A stretch of 64,000 nucleotides of DNA, from assembly GCA_020639215.1 (NCBI GenBank), contig JACKHA010000004.1:1-64000 (forward strand), read 5' to 3'. This stretch comes from Phycisphaeraceae bacterium (GTDB taxonomy: Bacteria; Planctomycetota; Phycisphaerae; Phycisphaerales; UBA1924). Each line of letters begins with the position of its first letter. Position 1 is the stretch's first letter. This document shows positions 1 through 11,917 of this stretch, one piece after another. A program made the position numbers and the translations under genes. The notes below the pieces were generated by a model. The model searched no databases and was not told the DNA's origin. It worked only from the letters and a program-made list of their open reading frames with translations.

Positions 1-257
1 CGGCCGGTCCCGAGGTCGGCGGCGAGCTGCTCCGGAATCCGTTTCGATCAAGTCTGAGCCATGCTCGCAGGGTGCTGCCTGCTATCGCACGGACGGTCTT
101 CAACTTGGGTGGGGTTGGATCGGGCGGGCTCGTTCCGACGGCGATGCAAGTGCACTCTCTGCATAGACCTGGTTTATGGAAGTCGTAATCCTGATCGATT
201 CGACTCATGCCCCGCGCGAGCCGATGATTCCCCGCAGCGATTCGAAAGGAGCGACCC

Positions 258-3083
<2,826 letters not shown>

Positions 3084-3110
3084 AGATGCCCGCTCATGGC
3101 GCGAGCAAAG

Positions 3111-3137
3111 AGGGGCGGGCCGTGACGGCCCGCCCCT
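3111..3137. terminator. Bidirectional hairpin terminator between acnA and the converging dockerin gene
   Basis: A perfect 12-bp stem (3111-3122 paired with 3126-3137) closes on a TGA loop and is followed by TTCGTGTTTGTG. It lies between two genes that converge, so it probably stops both transcripts. Confidence 0.75.
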
Positions 3138-3195
3138 TCGTGTTTGTGCGATTGGACTGGTTGGTTGGACCCGACGCTCGCGCATCGGGCTCCGC

Positions 3196-5466
3196 TTAGC
3201 AGCCTGCGGCGAACAGGGCCAGGTAGTAGAAGAAGTCCTCGTTGTTGATCACGCCGTTGGGCACACCGTACCCGACGCTGCCGGGCACCGCCGAGGTGGT
3301 CAGGTCGGCCACCGCGGCGTTGCCGGCGGCGAACTGGGCCAGGTAGTAGAAGAAGTCGTTGTTGTCGAGCACGCCGTCCGGCACGCCGTAGCCCGCGCCC
3401 CCGGCGATCGCCGAGGTCGTCAGATCGGCCTGGCAGGGCGGGGTCATGTAGGCCACGGCGACGTTGTCGACGCCCATCACGACCGAGCCGGGGTTCGCGT
3501 TGCCGCCGGCCCGGATGCCGACGCGCTGGAGCGCCCCGGTGCCGATACCGGCCGCGCCGGCGAACCAGCCGGGATTCTCGAACACGAAGCCCTGGGCCGT
3601 CGAGTTGTCGATGAGCGTGAAGCGCAGGATCTCACCGGTCTGCGGCTCGATCATGAACGACATGTGGTGCCAGCCCTGCTCGATCGGGGGCAGCGGGAAG
3701 ATCATCGGCAGCCCGATCGGGTCGCGGACCTCGAGCACGGGCTGGAACTGGTTGGGCCCGGCGGTCTGGAACTGCACGCGGACGCCCGAGTTCGGGGCCG
3801 AGCCCTGGACCTCCACGCCGCCCACGCCCAGGCCCGGGGGCTGGAGCACCAGGCCCTGCAGGTGCAGGTCGAGTGCGGCGACCATCGGGGGAAGCGGCAG
3901 CGGCAGCGACGGCGGGGGCAGGAGCGTGTCGAGCCCGTGCTGGAACCCCGGCGGGGGCACCTGGACCTCCAGGAACTGGTCGCGCCCGCCCATCAGGTAC
4001 GGGATGCCGAAGGGGTTGGTGGGATACTCGACTACGCGCCACGAGTCGGCGAACGGGAGGTCGGGCGTGGCGGCCCAGCCGCTCGACGGCAGGATCAGGC
4101 CGGGGAAAAACGTGGGCTGCTCGAACTCGAAGAACGTGCCCTGGCGATCGGCCAGCGCGTTGTGGACCAGCGGGGATTCCTTCAGGTCGATGCTCCGCCA
4201 GTAGAAGTTGGCCGAGTCGATCAGGATCTCGCTGTTGAGCGAGACCCCTCCGGGGCCGAAGCGGGCCGACTCGTTGGCGCTGTCGCCCACGCCGTCCCAG
4301 AACGCGATGTCGTGCGCCATCGTGCCCTGGCCGCGGTTGACCAGCCCCAGCGAGTTCATGATGTCGTCCACGCCGCGGACCTCGACCTGCGGCAGGGCGG
4401 CGGCGCCGTTGACACGGCAGTCGTTCAGGAACTGCTGGTAGGCCTGGATGGTCAGCGCGTTGAACACCTCGCCGTCGAGCTGGCGGGGCGGGCCGCCGGC
4501 GAACGCGCTGATGTCGTCCATCAGCGTCATGGCCTGCTGCATCGCCGCCATCGCGTCCTGGATGAGCACCTGGGTCGTGATCGGGTCGGGCAACTGGCCG
4601 ACGTCGGGCAGCAGCGACTGCAGCTCAATCATCGCGCTTTGCATCTCGGCCCGCGGGTCGGTCGTGAACGTCTGGACGCCGGCGAAGTGGTTGGCGAACT
4701 GCTCGGCCGTGGTCGCCTGCACGTCGGTCTGGTCCTGGAGGTCCTGGGCCGCCGCGAGCACGCCGTTGTAGTCCGTGTTCGTGTACGCCCCGATGCCACG
4801 GGCCGCGATCGCGTAGGTGCGAACCGTCTCCCGCAAGTAGTCCCACGACACGGCCCCGGTGCCGGGGAACGCGGCCTCGGCCCGGTCGAAGTCGGCCTTC
4901 GTGATCGCCACGCCCGTGGCGTTGAGCAGCATCTGCTCGACCCACTGGTCGACTTGCGTGTCGTCCGGGAACGCGTAGGTCGCGGCCCCGTCGAACTCGC
5001 AGATCGGGTCCCAGCACCAGGAGATCAGGTAGTTGGCCCCTTGGCCGACGCCCGTGCCCGCCAGGAACGCGGCGGCGGCGGCGGTGGCGACCACCACGGC
5101 CTCCGCGGCGGCGGCGACGACGCCCTCCGCGGTGGCGACCGCCGCGGCGGCCTGGGCCACGCGGGCCGCCAGCGCGGGATTGGCGATGGCCCCGCCCGCG
5201 GCGGTCAGCGCGGCGCGCAGCGCCGACAGCACGTCCTTGGCGTCGTCGAGGGCGTCCTTGGCCTCCTTGAGTTTCTCGACGGCGGCCTCGTAGACGCCCA
5301 CAACCTCCGCCGTGTACCGCTTGGTCTGGTTCCACAGCTCATCGCCCCGGGCCTCGGGCGCCGTGGCGGTGATGCTGGCCACACCCGCCGCCATGCACAG
5401 GGCAAGGCCGGCGTGCTGGGTCAGGGAGCGGACGGTCCGATTCGTGCTATTGATCTGGCGAGACAT
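3196..5466 (-). CDS. Secreted GC-type dockerin-tailed protein, LamG-like centre
   Basis: Predicted exported protein of 756 residues; its biochemical role is not known. I chose the ATG at 5466 because AAAGGAGGT lies 6 bases upstream; an earlier in-frame start has no such site. A signal peptide covers roughly residues 1-40, ending ARGDE. Residues about 45-150 are Ala-rich and helical with KLKEAKDALDDAKD heptad-like spacing, probably a coiled coil. The centre (about 380-670) resembles a concanavalin/LamG sandwich, including a WHHMSFMIEPQTGEI strand. The last 80 residues are two dockerin-like modules (ADLTTSAIAG...GYGVPDG...NNDFFYYL and ADLTTSAVPG...GYGVPNG...NNEDFFYYL) ending AAGC. It is the last gene of a seven-member array on this strand. 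Confidence 0.75.
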   Translation of the reverse strand: MSRQINSTNRTVRSLTQHAGLALCMAAGVASITATAPEARGDELWNQTKRYTAEVVGVYEAAVEKLKEAKDALDDAKDVLSALRAALTAAGGAIANPALAARVAQAAAAVATAEGVVAAAAEAVVVATAAAAAFLAGTGVGQGANYLISWCWDPICEFDGAATYAFPDDTQVDQWVEQMLLNATGVAITKADFDRAEAAFPGTGAVSWDYLRETVRTYAIAARGIGAYTNTDYNGVLAAAQDLQDQTDVQATTAEQFANHFAGVQTFTTDPRAEMQSAMIELQSLLPDVGQLPDPITTQVLIQDAMAAMQQAMTLMDDISAFAGGPPRQLDGEVFNALTIQAYQQFLNDCRVNGAAALPQVEVRGVDDIMNSLGLVNRGQGTMAHDIAFWDGVGDSANESARFGPGGVSLNSEILIDSANFYWRSIDLKESPLVHNALADRQGTFFEFEQPTFFPGLILPSSGWAATPDLPFADSWRVVEYPTNPFGIPYLMGGRDQFLEVQVPPPGFQHGLDTLLPPPSLPLPLPPMVAALDLHLQGLVLQPPGLGVGGVEVQGSAPNSGVRVQFQTAGPNQFQPVLEVRDPIGLPMIFPLPPIEQGWHHMSFMIEPQTGEILRFTLIDNSTAQGFVFENPGWFAGAAGIGTGALQRVGIRAGGNANPGSVVMGVDNVAVAYMTPPCQADLTTSAIAGGAGYGVPDGVLDNNDFFYYLAQFAAGNAAVADLTTSAVPGSVGYGVPNGVINNEDFFYYLALFAAGC

Positions 5467-5834
5467 GGTGCGACCTCCTTTGGGGGTGCGTCTGGTGTGG
5501 TTCCTGCCGGCACTCACCGGCACCAGCCCAAAGCGAGAACGCGGGCGCGGCCCTCACAGGAGATTCCGCGTTATCCCAAGAACTTTTTTCTTTCCAAACT
5601 CGCGTGAGCAACGCACCAGCACCCCCGGCCCTCACCCGGGCGCCCACGAGCCGCGCGGCGCGAGCCCGCAGTTGCGCGGGCGCGGGTACGCGGCGACGAC
5701 TCCGTGAGTCATCGGCGCTGCGGAGCGGTGCCCCGGGTTGGGAAGCGTTGGCAGCGCGGAGGTTCAAACCGCGGGCTCGCGCCGCGCGGCTCGTGAGGTG
5801 AAGCAGGCGTGTGGGTCAAAGGGATCGCTCGCGC
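5467..5834. other. Gene-free stretch with a long inverted repeat
   Basis: This 368-base gap is the leader of the dockerin gene ending at 3196 and the tail of the one starting at 8324. It contains a perfect 25-base inverted repeat (5645-5669 and 5771-5795) enclosing 101 bases. No protein, RNA gene or T-tract terminator is convincing here. Confidence 0.6.
5645..5795. repeat. 25-base perfect inverted repeat; dispersed GC-rich element
   Basis: The arms at 5645-5669 (CACGAGCCGCGCGGCGCGAG...) and 5771-5795 are exact reverse complements. The right arm, extended to 5766-5795, matches 42771-42800 at 28 of 30 positions, so this is a dispersed repeat and not just a local hairpin. Confidence 0.8.
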
Positions 5835-8324
5835 TCAGCACCCCGCCGCGAAGATCGTCAGGTAATAGAAGAAGTCATCGTTGCTCAGCACCCCGTTCGG
5901 CACGCCGAAGCCCGGCTGGCCGGGGACCGCGCCGGTGGTCAGGTCGCACACCGCCACGTTGCCCGCGGCGAACTGCGCGAGGTAGTAGAAGAAGTCCTCG
6001 TTGTTCAGGACGCAGTTCGGCACGCCGTAGCCCGGCGTGCCGGGCACCGCCCCCGTGGTCAGGTCGGGAACACACACGAACGCGGGCATGTGCCCCAGAT
6101 AGATGCCCCGCCCGTGCGTCGCGATGAGGAGCGTGCTCGCGTCACGCCACACCAGCTCCTCCACCGGGGCCATCCCCACGCCCGGCAGCGTCGGCGTCCA
6201 CGTCGCCCCATCGTCGACAGACTCGAACAGACCGATATCGGTCCCGGCGAACAGGCGCGGCGGGCACTCCGACAGCGCCAGCGCCGCCACGGGCACCTGC
6301 GGAAGATCGCCCGTGATGTCCTGCCACGTCTGCCCGGAGTCCGTCGTGAGCCACACGTTCGATCCGGTGTACCCCAGCAGCGCGACATACACCCGCGCGT
6401 GGTTCGCGGGGTCGATCACGATCCGCGACACCCACCGGTCCGGCAGCCCCACGCCGTTGGTGTCCACGCGGGTCCACGTCGGCGTCGCCGCCGTCCCATC
6501 GGTGGAGAAGTCCAGCTGCCCGTTGTTGTACCCCACCCACACCACGTCGGGGTTGCCCTTGGCCACCGCGATCGTCGAGATGTTGAACGGCGAGTTGCCC
6601 ACGTAATGGTCCGGCGAAGGGTCCCGCTGCGGCGGGCCCGCCGGTGGCTCCGGCGCCTCGATGCTCGGCTTGATGATCGTCCACGTCGGGGGCGAGCCCG
6701 TCCGGACGTCGTTGGCCCTCCACAGGCGGCGTGCCGCGGCCAGCATCCGGTTCGGATCGTTCGGGTCGAGCATGAAGTACGGGATGAAGTTCGTGTTCTG
6801 CCCCCCCACGTCCGTCAGGCCCGTCGTGATCTGGCTGAACGACGTCCCGCCGTTGGTGCTGCGCCGGATGGCCAGCCGCTGCGTCTCGCCGTACCACACG
6901 TTCGGGTCGGTGGGGTCCGAGGCGCAGAATCCCCCGTCGCCGCCGATCGGGCTGGTCCACCCGTTGATCGAGCCGGCGTACCGCTTGGTCCCGTTGTCCT
7001 GGGTGCCGCCGATCACGACGCCGCTGGTCGGGTGCGCCGCCGCCCCGTAGAACTGCGTGATCCCCAGGTTGTTGTTCAGCGCGGTCACCGCGCTCCCGCC
7101 CGAGTCCGTCGATCGATAGATGCCCCCGTCGCAGCCGAAGAAGATGGTCCGGTTCGTCGTCCCGTCGTACTGCGGGTGGTTGACGATGATGTGGTGGTCG
7201 GCGTGGACGCCGTTGAACGTCTGCGACAGCGTCACCCCGGCGTTGATCGAGCGGTACATCTGCTGCCCGCCCATCAGGATCGTGCTCGCGTTGAGCGGGT
7301 CCACCCAGATCACGCCCGTGTACGCCCCGAGCGTGCTGATCCCCGAGCCGCTGGTCTGCAGCACGTACGTCTGGCCCCCATCCGTCGAGCGGTGCACCCG
7401 CAAGCGGTTCGAGTGGTCCGCCACCGCCGCGTACACGATCTGCGGGTCGCTCGGCGCGTACGCCAGCTCCGTCCGGTGCCCGGAGGCGCCCGTTGACGCC
7501 TGCCATGTCTGCCCGCCATCGAGCGAGTACCGCGGCGTGACCTCGTGCCCGCCCGCCACCGCACGCGCCGGGTCCGTCGGGTGGAACCGCACATCGAAGT
7601 ACTGCCCCGACGCCGTCTGCGTCCACGTCGCCCCCGCGTCCGCCGACCGGAACAGGCCCGCGCTCGTCGCCGCGAGCATCACCGTACTCGATCCCGGCGC
7701 GAACACCAGCCGATTGACCCATCGCCACGCCGCCCCGCTGGTCGAGCCCAGCGCCGACCACGTCTGACCGCCATCGCCCGAGCGGAACACCCCCGCCCCC
7801 GGCGGCGCCGCCGTGTTCGACGTCCCCTCGATCGTCTCGAAGAACCCCTCACCGGTCCCCGCGTACAGCACGTCCGGGTCGTTCGGGTCCATCGCCATGC
7901 ACGAGATCGTCAGGCTCGGCACGAAGTCGTCCAGCGCCTCCCACGTCGCCCCCGCGTCCACCGTCCGCCACACACCGCCCGTCACGCCGCCCACCCACAT
8001 CGTGCTCGGCGTCGTCGGGTGGATCAGGATCGAGCGGATGCGCCCCCCCACGTTGCCCGGGCCGACCCATTCCACCAGCGGCCCATCCTGCAGGCCGCCC
8101 GCGCCACCGGCCCCCGCCAGCGCGGCCATCTCATCGCGCCGCAGCTTGGCGTTCCAGATCGCCCCCAGCGGCACGTCGCCGCTCGGGCCCGTCCGCGCCA
8201 AGTGCCGCGCCATCGCCGCGTGTGGAATCGCCCGGTCCTCCAGATCGTCGCGAACCGAAACGCACCCCACCAGCAACCCGACCGAAAGCCCGGCACAAAG
8301 CACCAACCCCAGAGCGCTGCGCAT
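5835..8324 (-). CDS. GC-type dockerin-tailed lipoprotein with Asp-box (BNR) beta-propeller
   Basis: Predicted exported 829-residue protein. The ATG at 8324 has GGGGAG upstream and opens a lipoprotein-type signal with lipobox LVGC (Cys21), so the N terminus is probably lipid-anchored. Residues about 80-740 hold many Asp-box hairpins (S-x-D-x-G-x-T-W forms such as SGDGGQTWSALG, STDGGQTYVLQT, TTDSGQTWQDIT) and DPNDPDVLYAGTGEG stretches. These are typical of VPS10/sortilin-like and photosystem-assembly-type propellers. Glycosidase catalytic residues cannot be inferred from the repeats alone. The C terminus has two dockerin-like modules, each with GYGVPN or GFGVPNG and DFFYYL, ending AAGC. A protein with a lipobox at one end and the GC tag at the other is unusual, so one of the two signals may not act. 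Confidence 0.78.
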   Translation of the reverse strand: MRSALGLVLCAGLSVGLLVGCVSVRDDLEDRAIPHAAMARHLARTGPSGDVPLGAIWNAKLRRDEMAALAGAGGAGGLQDGPLVEWVGPGNVGGRIRSILIHPTTPSTMWVGGVTGGVWRTVDAGATWEALDDFVPSLTISCMAMDPNDPDVLYAGTGEGFFETIEGTSNTAAPPGAGVFRSGDGGQTWSALGSTSGAAWRWVNRLVFAPGSSTVMLAATSAGLFRSADAGATWTQTASGQYFDVRFHPTDPARAVAGGHEVTPRYSLDGGQTWQASTGASGHRTELAYAPSDPQIVYAAVADHSNRLRVHRSTDGGQTYVLQTSGSGISTLGAYTGVIWVDPLNASTILMGGQQMYRSINAGVTLSQTFNGVHADHHIIVNHPQYDGTTNRTIFFGCDGGIYRSTDSGGSAVTALNNNLGITQFYGAAAHPTSGVVIGGTQDNGTKRYAGSINGWTSPIGGDGGFCASDPTDPNVWYGETQRLAIRRSTNGGTSFSQITTGLTDVGGQNTNFIPYFMLDPNDPNRMLAAARRLWRANDVRTGSPPTWTIIKPSIEAPEPPAGPPQRDPSPDHYVGNSPFNISTIAVAKGNPDVVWVGYNNGQLDFSTDGTAATPTWTRVDTNGVGLPDRWVSRIVIDPANHARVYVALLGYTGSNVWLTTDSGQTWQDITGDLPQVPVAALALSECPPRLFAGTDIGLFESVDDGATWTPTLPGVGMAPVEELVWRDASTLLIATHGRGIYLGHMPAFVCVPDLTTGAVPGTPGYGVPNCVLNNEDFFYYLAQFAAGNVAVCDLTTGAVPGQPGFGVPNGVLSNDDFFYYLTIFAAGC

Positions 8325-8476
8325 GGCGGATCTCCCCGGCCCGAAGGCCACCGCCAGCCTACCCCCGGGCCCCATCAACCGCAATGAAATGTTGACCGCA
8401 GCGGCCCCGCGCCACTCCTGGCCGGAGTCTCCTCACCCACCCGTCCGTTGAGCCCGGACGCCGCTCGATCCGCTCG

Positions 8477-9385
8477 TCAACACCCCGCGCTGAAAATCGT
8501 CAGGTAGTAGAAGAAATCGTCGTTGCTGATGATGCCGTTCGGCACGCCGTACCCCGGCGCGCCCGGAACCGCGCCGGTGGTCAGGTCGGCCACCGCCACG
8601 TTGCCCGCGGCGAACTGCGCGAGGTAGTAAAAGAAGTCGTCGTTGTTGAGGAATCCGTTGGGCACGCCGTAGCCCGGCTGGCCCGGGACGGCCCCGGCGG
8701 TCAGGTCCGGCGCACACCCGCTGGGCATGTCGAAGGTGAGCAGGCAGGTGATCAGACCCTGGTTGTACCAGTCGTTGTTCTGGGTGTACGACGAAACGCC
8801 CTTGGCCTGGGTGTTGGGGTTGCCGACCGTGTCGAGCGAGCCCGAGCCGCCGCAGTTGTTCCCGTCGTGCCGCACGGTCAGCAGCAGGTCGCCGCCGGCG
8901 TAGGTGAAGGGCGTGGTGAACTGCAGCGGCGTGCCGAAGGCGTTGACCGACGGCGACAGGCTCCCGCCGGGGAAGAACTCGCCCTGCATCACGATCGGCC
9001 CGGAGCGGACCAGCGTGTTGTCGGGCCCGAAGTTCTGCGTCGCGGTCGTGGACATCTGGCCCGGCGGCAGCGCGGCCGTGCCCAGATAGATGTCGTAGTT
9101 GGCAAACGCGCACGTGAACCCGATGCCCGGCCACGCGGGGAACGACTGCCACGTCGGGCGACGCCACGTGATCGACGTGAACCGCGCCCCGATCGGCACA
9201 CTGGCCAGCAGCGACTCGCCGATGACCAGTTGGTACGAACGCGGCTGGCTGTTGAGCAGCGTCGAGTACCCGCCGGATCCGGCGGTCGTCGGGGCGTTGG
9301 GAGGGATGACCAGGTCGTCGCCCAAGGCGGGAACGGCGGCGAGAGTGGCGGCGAAGATCGCGACGCGGGCGGGCGTGAATCGCAT
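8477..9385 (-). CDS. Secreted GC-type dockerin-tailed protein, unknown N-terminal domain
   Basis: 302 residues from the ATG at 9385, which has AGGGAGA about 10 bases upstream. A signal peptide (MRFTPARVAIFAATLAAVPALGDD) is followed by a beta-rich domain of about 190 residues that I do not recognise. It contains ASVPIGARFTSITWRRP and a stretch YAGGDLLLTVRHDGN resembling planctomycete surface proteins annotated as PEP-CTERM or hypothetical. Six cysteines across the domain suggest disulfides, for example NNCGGSG and ITCLLTFD. The final 80 residues are two dockerin-like modules ending SAGC. It lies in the same-strand array, with gaps of 152 and 162 bases to its neighbours. Confidence 0.72.
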   Translation of the reverse strand: MRFTPARVAIFAATLAAVPALGDDLVIPPNAPTTAGSGGYSTLLNSQPRSYQLVIGESLLASVPIGARFTSITWRRPTWQSFPAWPGIGFTCAFANYDIYLGTAALPPGQMSTTATQNFGPDNTLVRSGPIVMQGEFFPGGSLSPSVNAFGTPLQFTTPFTYAGGDLLLTVRHDGNNCGGSGSLDTVGNPNTQAKGVSSYTQNNDWYNQGLITCLLTFDMPSGCAPDLTAGAVPGQPGYGVPNGFLNNDDFFYYLAQFAAGNVAVADLTTGAVPGAPGYGVPNGIISNDDFFYYLTIFSAGC

Positions 9386-9547
9386 GATGGAGGGTCTCCC
9401 TGTGCAGGGTGCAACGATCACTCTGGGGCAGATCAAGGCGCAGACCCCGCCCGACCGGCCCCTCCCGCGATGGATCGTACCGCGCGGTGAAGGCCCGAAC
9501 CAAGGGGATTCTCGCCCGTCCCTCCGATCGACACATGAGAGATGGTC

Positions 9548-10798
9548 CTAGCACCCCGCCGCGTACAACGCCAGGTAGAAGAAAAAATCGTCGTTGCTCA
9601 GCACGCCATTGGGCACGCCGTAGCCCGGCGAGCCCGCAACCGCTGAGGCGGTCAGGTCGGCGACCGCGAGATTCCCCGCGGCAAACTGGGCCAGGTAGTA
9701 GAAGAAGTCATTCGTGTTCAGGATGCCATCCGGCACGCCGTAGCCGGGCGTCCCGGCGACTGCCGTCGTTGTGAGATCCGGGCGGCAGACCACCCCGCGG
9801 GTCCAAAGAATCGCCTCCTCGCGGTTGGTTTGGGTGTTGTAGCCGTGCCCGGCCACGTACGTCACACCCGCGCCGGTCCAAATGCTCTCGGCCTGCGACG
9901 TGAGGAACGTGGCCGGCAGGAACGAGTGCAGATCGATCCGTGAGGCCGCCGTGCCGGTCCAGAGGCTCGCGTGGAACCAGCCACCGACCTGCGCGTACCC
10001 GACCTGCTCGCCGCCCGCGACGTCCGTGGCGCGAGAGTTCAAGGTCGCGATCGGGTACAGGTCGACCCACGTACCGGGCCCGCCCGTCCACACGGCCGCG
10101 TGGCTCGACGTGTCCGGTACCCGCACCTCGCCGACAACCTGCGCCGCATCCACTCCGAACGCTTGTGAGGAGATGTTGCCGGGCGGGTGCAGGTTGATCC
10201 ACGCCCCGCCCCCAACCCACAGGCTCGCGCTCATCACCCCACCCACATCGACGACGTACCCCGCGACACGGCTTCCGCTGACCGCGTACGCCTCCGACGT
10301 GTGCTGGTATCCCATCGTGGGCGGCGGGTTCAGGTCCACCCATGACGCCGCCGAACCGGTCCACAGGCTCGCGTGGTACCCGAGAACCAGAGCCCGCCCC
10401 ACCTGTGTGCCAGCGTCCACGTCGAACGCCGCCGAGTCGGTCACCCCGCCCGGGTTGAGGTCCACCCACGACGCCGCACTGCCGGTCCACAGGCTCGCGT
10501 GCGACGGCGCCCCGAAAAATGCCTCGCCGACCTGCTGCCCGCCATCCGCGGCGTTCGCGAACGAGTACACCGCCGAGGCCGGGTGCAGATCGACCCAAGA
10601 CCCCGCCGAGCCCGACCACAGGCTGGCGCGGATGGAGGCGACGGTTCCACCGGTCTGCACCCACCCGACCTGCTGCCCGCCACCCACGCCCTGGGCCTGC
10701 GCTTGGAACCACGCGGGGTTCTGGAAACTCGAGGCGGTCCACTGCGCGTGCGCGGCGATCGCGCACCCGCCAAAGACGAGAAACGCGGCAAGACGCAC
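9548..10798 (-). CDS. Secreted GC-type dockerin-tailed protein with six SLWTGSAASWVDLNP repeats
   Basis: 416 residues from a GTG at 10798 preceded by GAAAGGA; upstream in-frame ATG codons have no ribosome site. A short signal peptide ends AAHAQ. Six copies of a 45-60 residue unit follow, each centred on a SLWxGxAxSWVDLxP motif and continued by a G-x-Q-V-G strand (GGQQVG, DAGTQVG, AAQVVG). This periodicity resembles the HAF-type repeats of PEP-CTERM proteins and suggests a beta-propeller; the binding function is unknown. A closing strand reads YVAGHGYNTQTNREEAILW. Two dockerin-like modules end AAGC. It is a clear paralogue of the gene at 11918-13174. Confidence 0.75.
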   Translation of the reverse strand: MRLAAFLVFGGCAIAAHAQWTASSFQNPAWFQAQAQGVGGGQQVGWVQTGGTVASIRASLWSGSAGSWVDLHPASAVYSFANAADGGQQVGEAFFGAPSHASLWTGSAASWVDLNPGGVTDSAAFDVDAGTQVGRALVLGYHASLWTGSAASWVDLNPPPTMGYQHTSEAYAVSGSRVAGYVVDVGGVMSASLWVGGGAWINLHPPGNISSQAFGVDAAQVVGEVRVPDTSSHAAVWTGGPGTWVDLYPIATLNSRATDVAGGEQVGYAQVGGWFHASLWTGTAASRIDLHSFLPATFLTSQAESIWTGAGVTYVAGHGYNTQTNREEAILWTRGVVCRPDLTTTAVAGTPGYGVPDGILNTNDFFYYLAQFAAGNLAVADLTASAVAGSPGYGVPNGVLSNDDFFFYLALYAAGC

Positions 10799-10871
10799 TG
10801 GGTTTCCTTTCGAGAACCGGGGCGGGTTTCGGTCCGCGGCACGCGCCAAACACCAATCCGATGGCGCAAGT

Positions 10872-11786
10872 CTAACAACCAGCAGCGAACAACGCCAGAT
10901 AAAAGAAGAAGTCGTCGTTGTTCAGCACCCCGTTGGGCACCCCGTAGCCGGGCGAGCCGGGCACCGCAAACGTGGTCAGATCGCACACCGCCACGTTGCC
11001 CGCGGCGAACTGCCCGAGGTAGTAAAAGAAATCGTCGTTGTTCAGCGTGCCGTTGGGCACGCCGTAGCCCGGCGAGCCCGCAATCGCCGTCGTCGTCAGG
11101 TCCGGCCGGCACGTCGCGACCGGCTCGCCCTCGATCAGCCGCGCCGGCGTCGCGTTGCCGCGGAACGCGTGCGGGATCCACGTCGTGCTGCCCCACAGCC
11201 CGAACGCCGACGAGCCGTGCGCCATCCAGCCATCGCGCACGTGCGACAACTCGCCGATCGGCGGATCGGGGTCGAGCACCGCAGACGCCCAGAACCAGCC
11301 GCCCTCGATCTCATCCAGCGGCTGGATATCGATCCACCACCGCCCCGGCTGGAGCGTGATCGACGCCCCCGACACATCCAGCACGTGGCGGTACCCCTCG
11401 CGGGCCGCGAAGATGCCCAGGAACTCCGACGAGCTCGCCTGCACGACCACGTCGTGCACAACCGTCTCCGACGGCTCGCCATCGTCGTCGCCGTACACCT
11501 GCACGCGGAAGCCCTGGGCCGGGAAGTCGCCGGGGTCGAAGGTCGTGTAGTCGCACGTGAGCCGCGTGAGCGTGTGCGTCTGGGTGATCGTGAAGTCGTC
11601 GGCGAGCTGGCTGTCCGTCGTGCCCAGCGACGGGAACACGCGGGCCCCGCCGATGCAGTTGCCCACCCCCGCATTCACGGCCAGCGTGTTGGTGATCCAC
11701 AGCGTGTCGTACAGAACATCGCCCCGGGCGGGCGCGCCCACCAGCCCGGCCCCCACCACCAGCAACGCGGACGAGACGGTTCGCAC
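10872..11786 (-). CDS. Secreted GC-type dockerin-tailed protein, unknown beta-sandwich domain
   Basis: 304 residues from a GTG at 11786 with GGGGGTGG just upstream. The frame stays open for another 130 codons upstream, but that part reads through the neighbouring gene's tail and is composition-driven. The signal peptide ends APARGDV. The middle domain (about 190 residues) carries DDFTITQTHTLTRLTCDYTTF and a later PGRWWIDIQPLDEIEGGWFWA. That pattern is common in planctomycete secreted proteins of unknown role and may be a carbohydrate-binding-like sandwich. Two dockerin-like modules, the second with DFFFYL, end AAGC. The start is less certain than the rest. Confidence 0.7.
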   Translation of the reverse strand: MRTVSSALLVVGAGLVGAPARGDVLYDTLWITNTLAVNAGVGNCIGGARVFPSLGTTDSQLADDFTITQTHTLTRLTCDYTTFDPGDFPAQGFRVQVYGDDDGEPSETVVHDVVVQASSSEFLGIFAAREGYRHVLDVSGASITLQPGRWWIDIQPLDEIEGGWFWASAVLDPDPPIGELSHVRDGWMAHGSSAFGLWGSTTWIPHAFRGNATPARLIEGEPVATCRPDLTTTAIAGSPGYGVPNGTLNNDDFFYYLGQFAAGNVAVCDLTTFAVPGSPGYGVPNGVLNNDDFFFYLALFAAGC

Positions 11787-11917
11787 GGTCCACCCCCGTT
11801 CCGCCGAGCGGCCCAAACCGCCCGACCACACGAGTCTACCGCGCGGCGGCCACGGGCCAAGGGCGATTCCAGCCCCGCAACGGGGCGCCAGCACGCGACG
11901 CCGCGACGCACCGCCCC

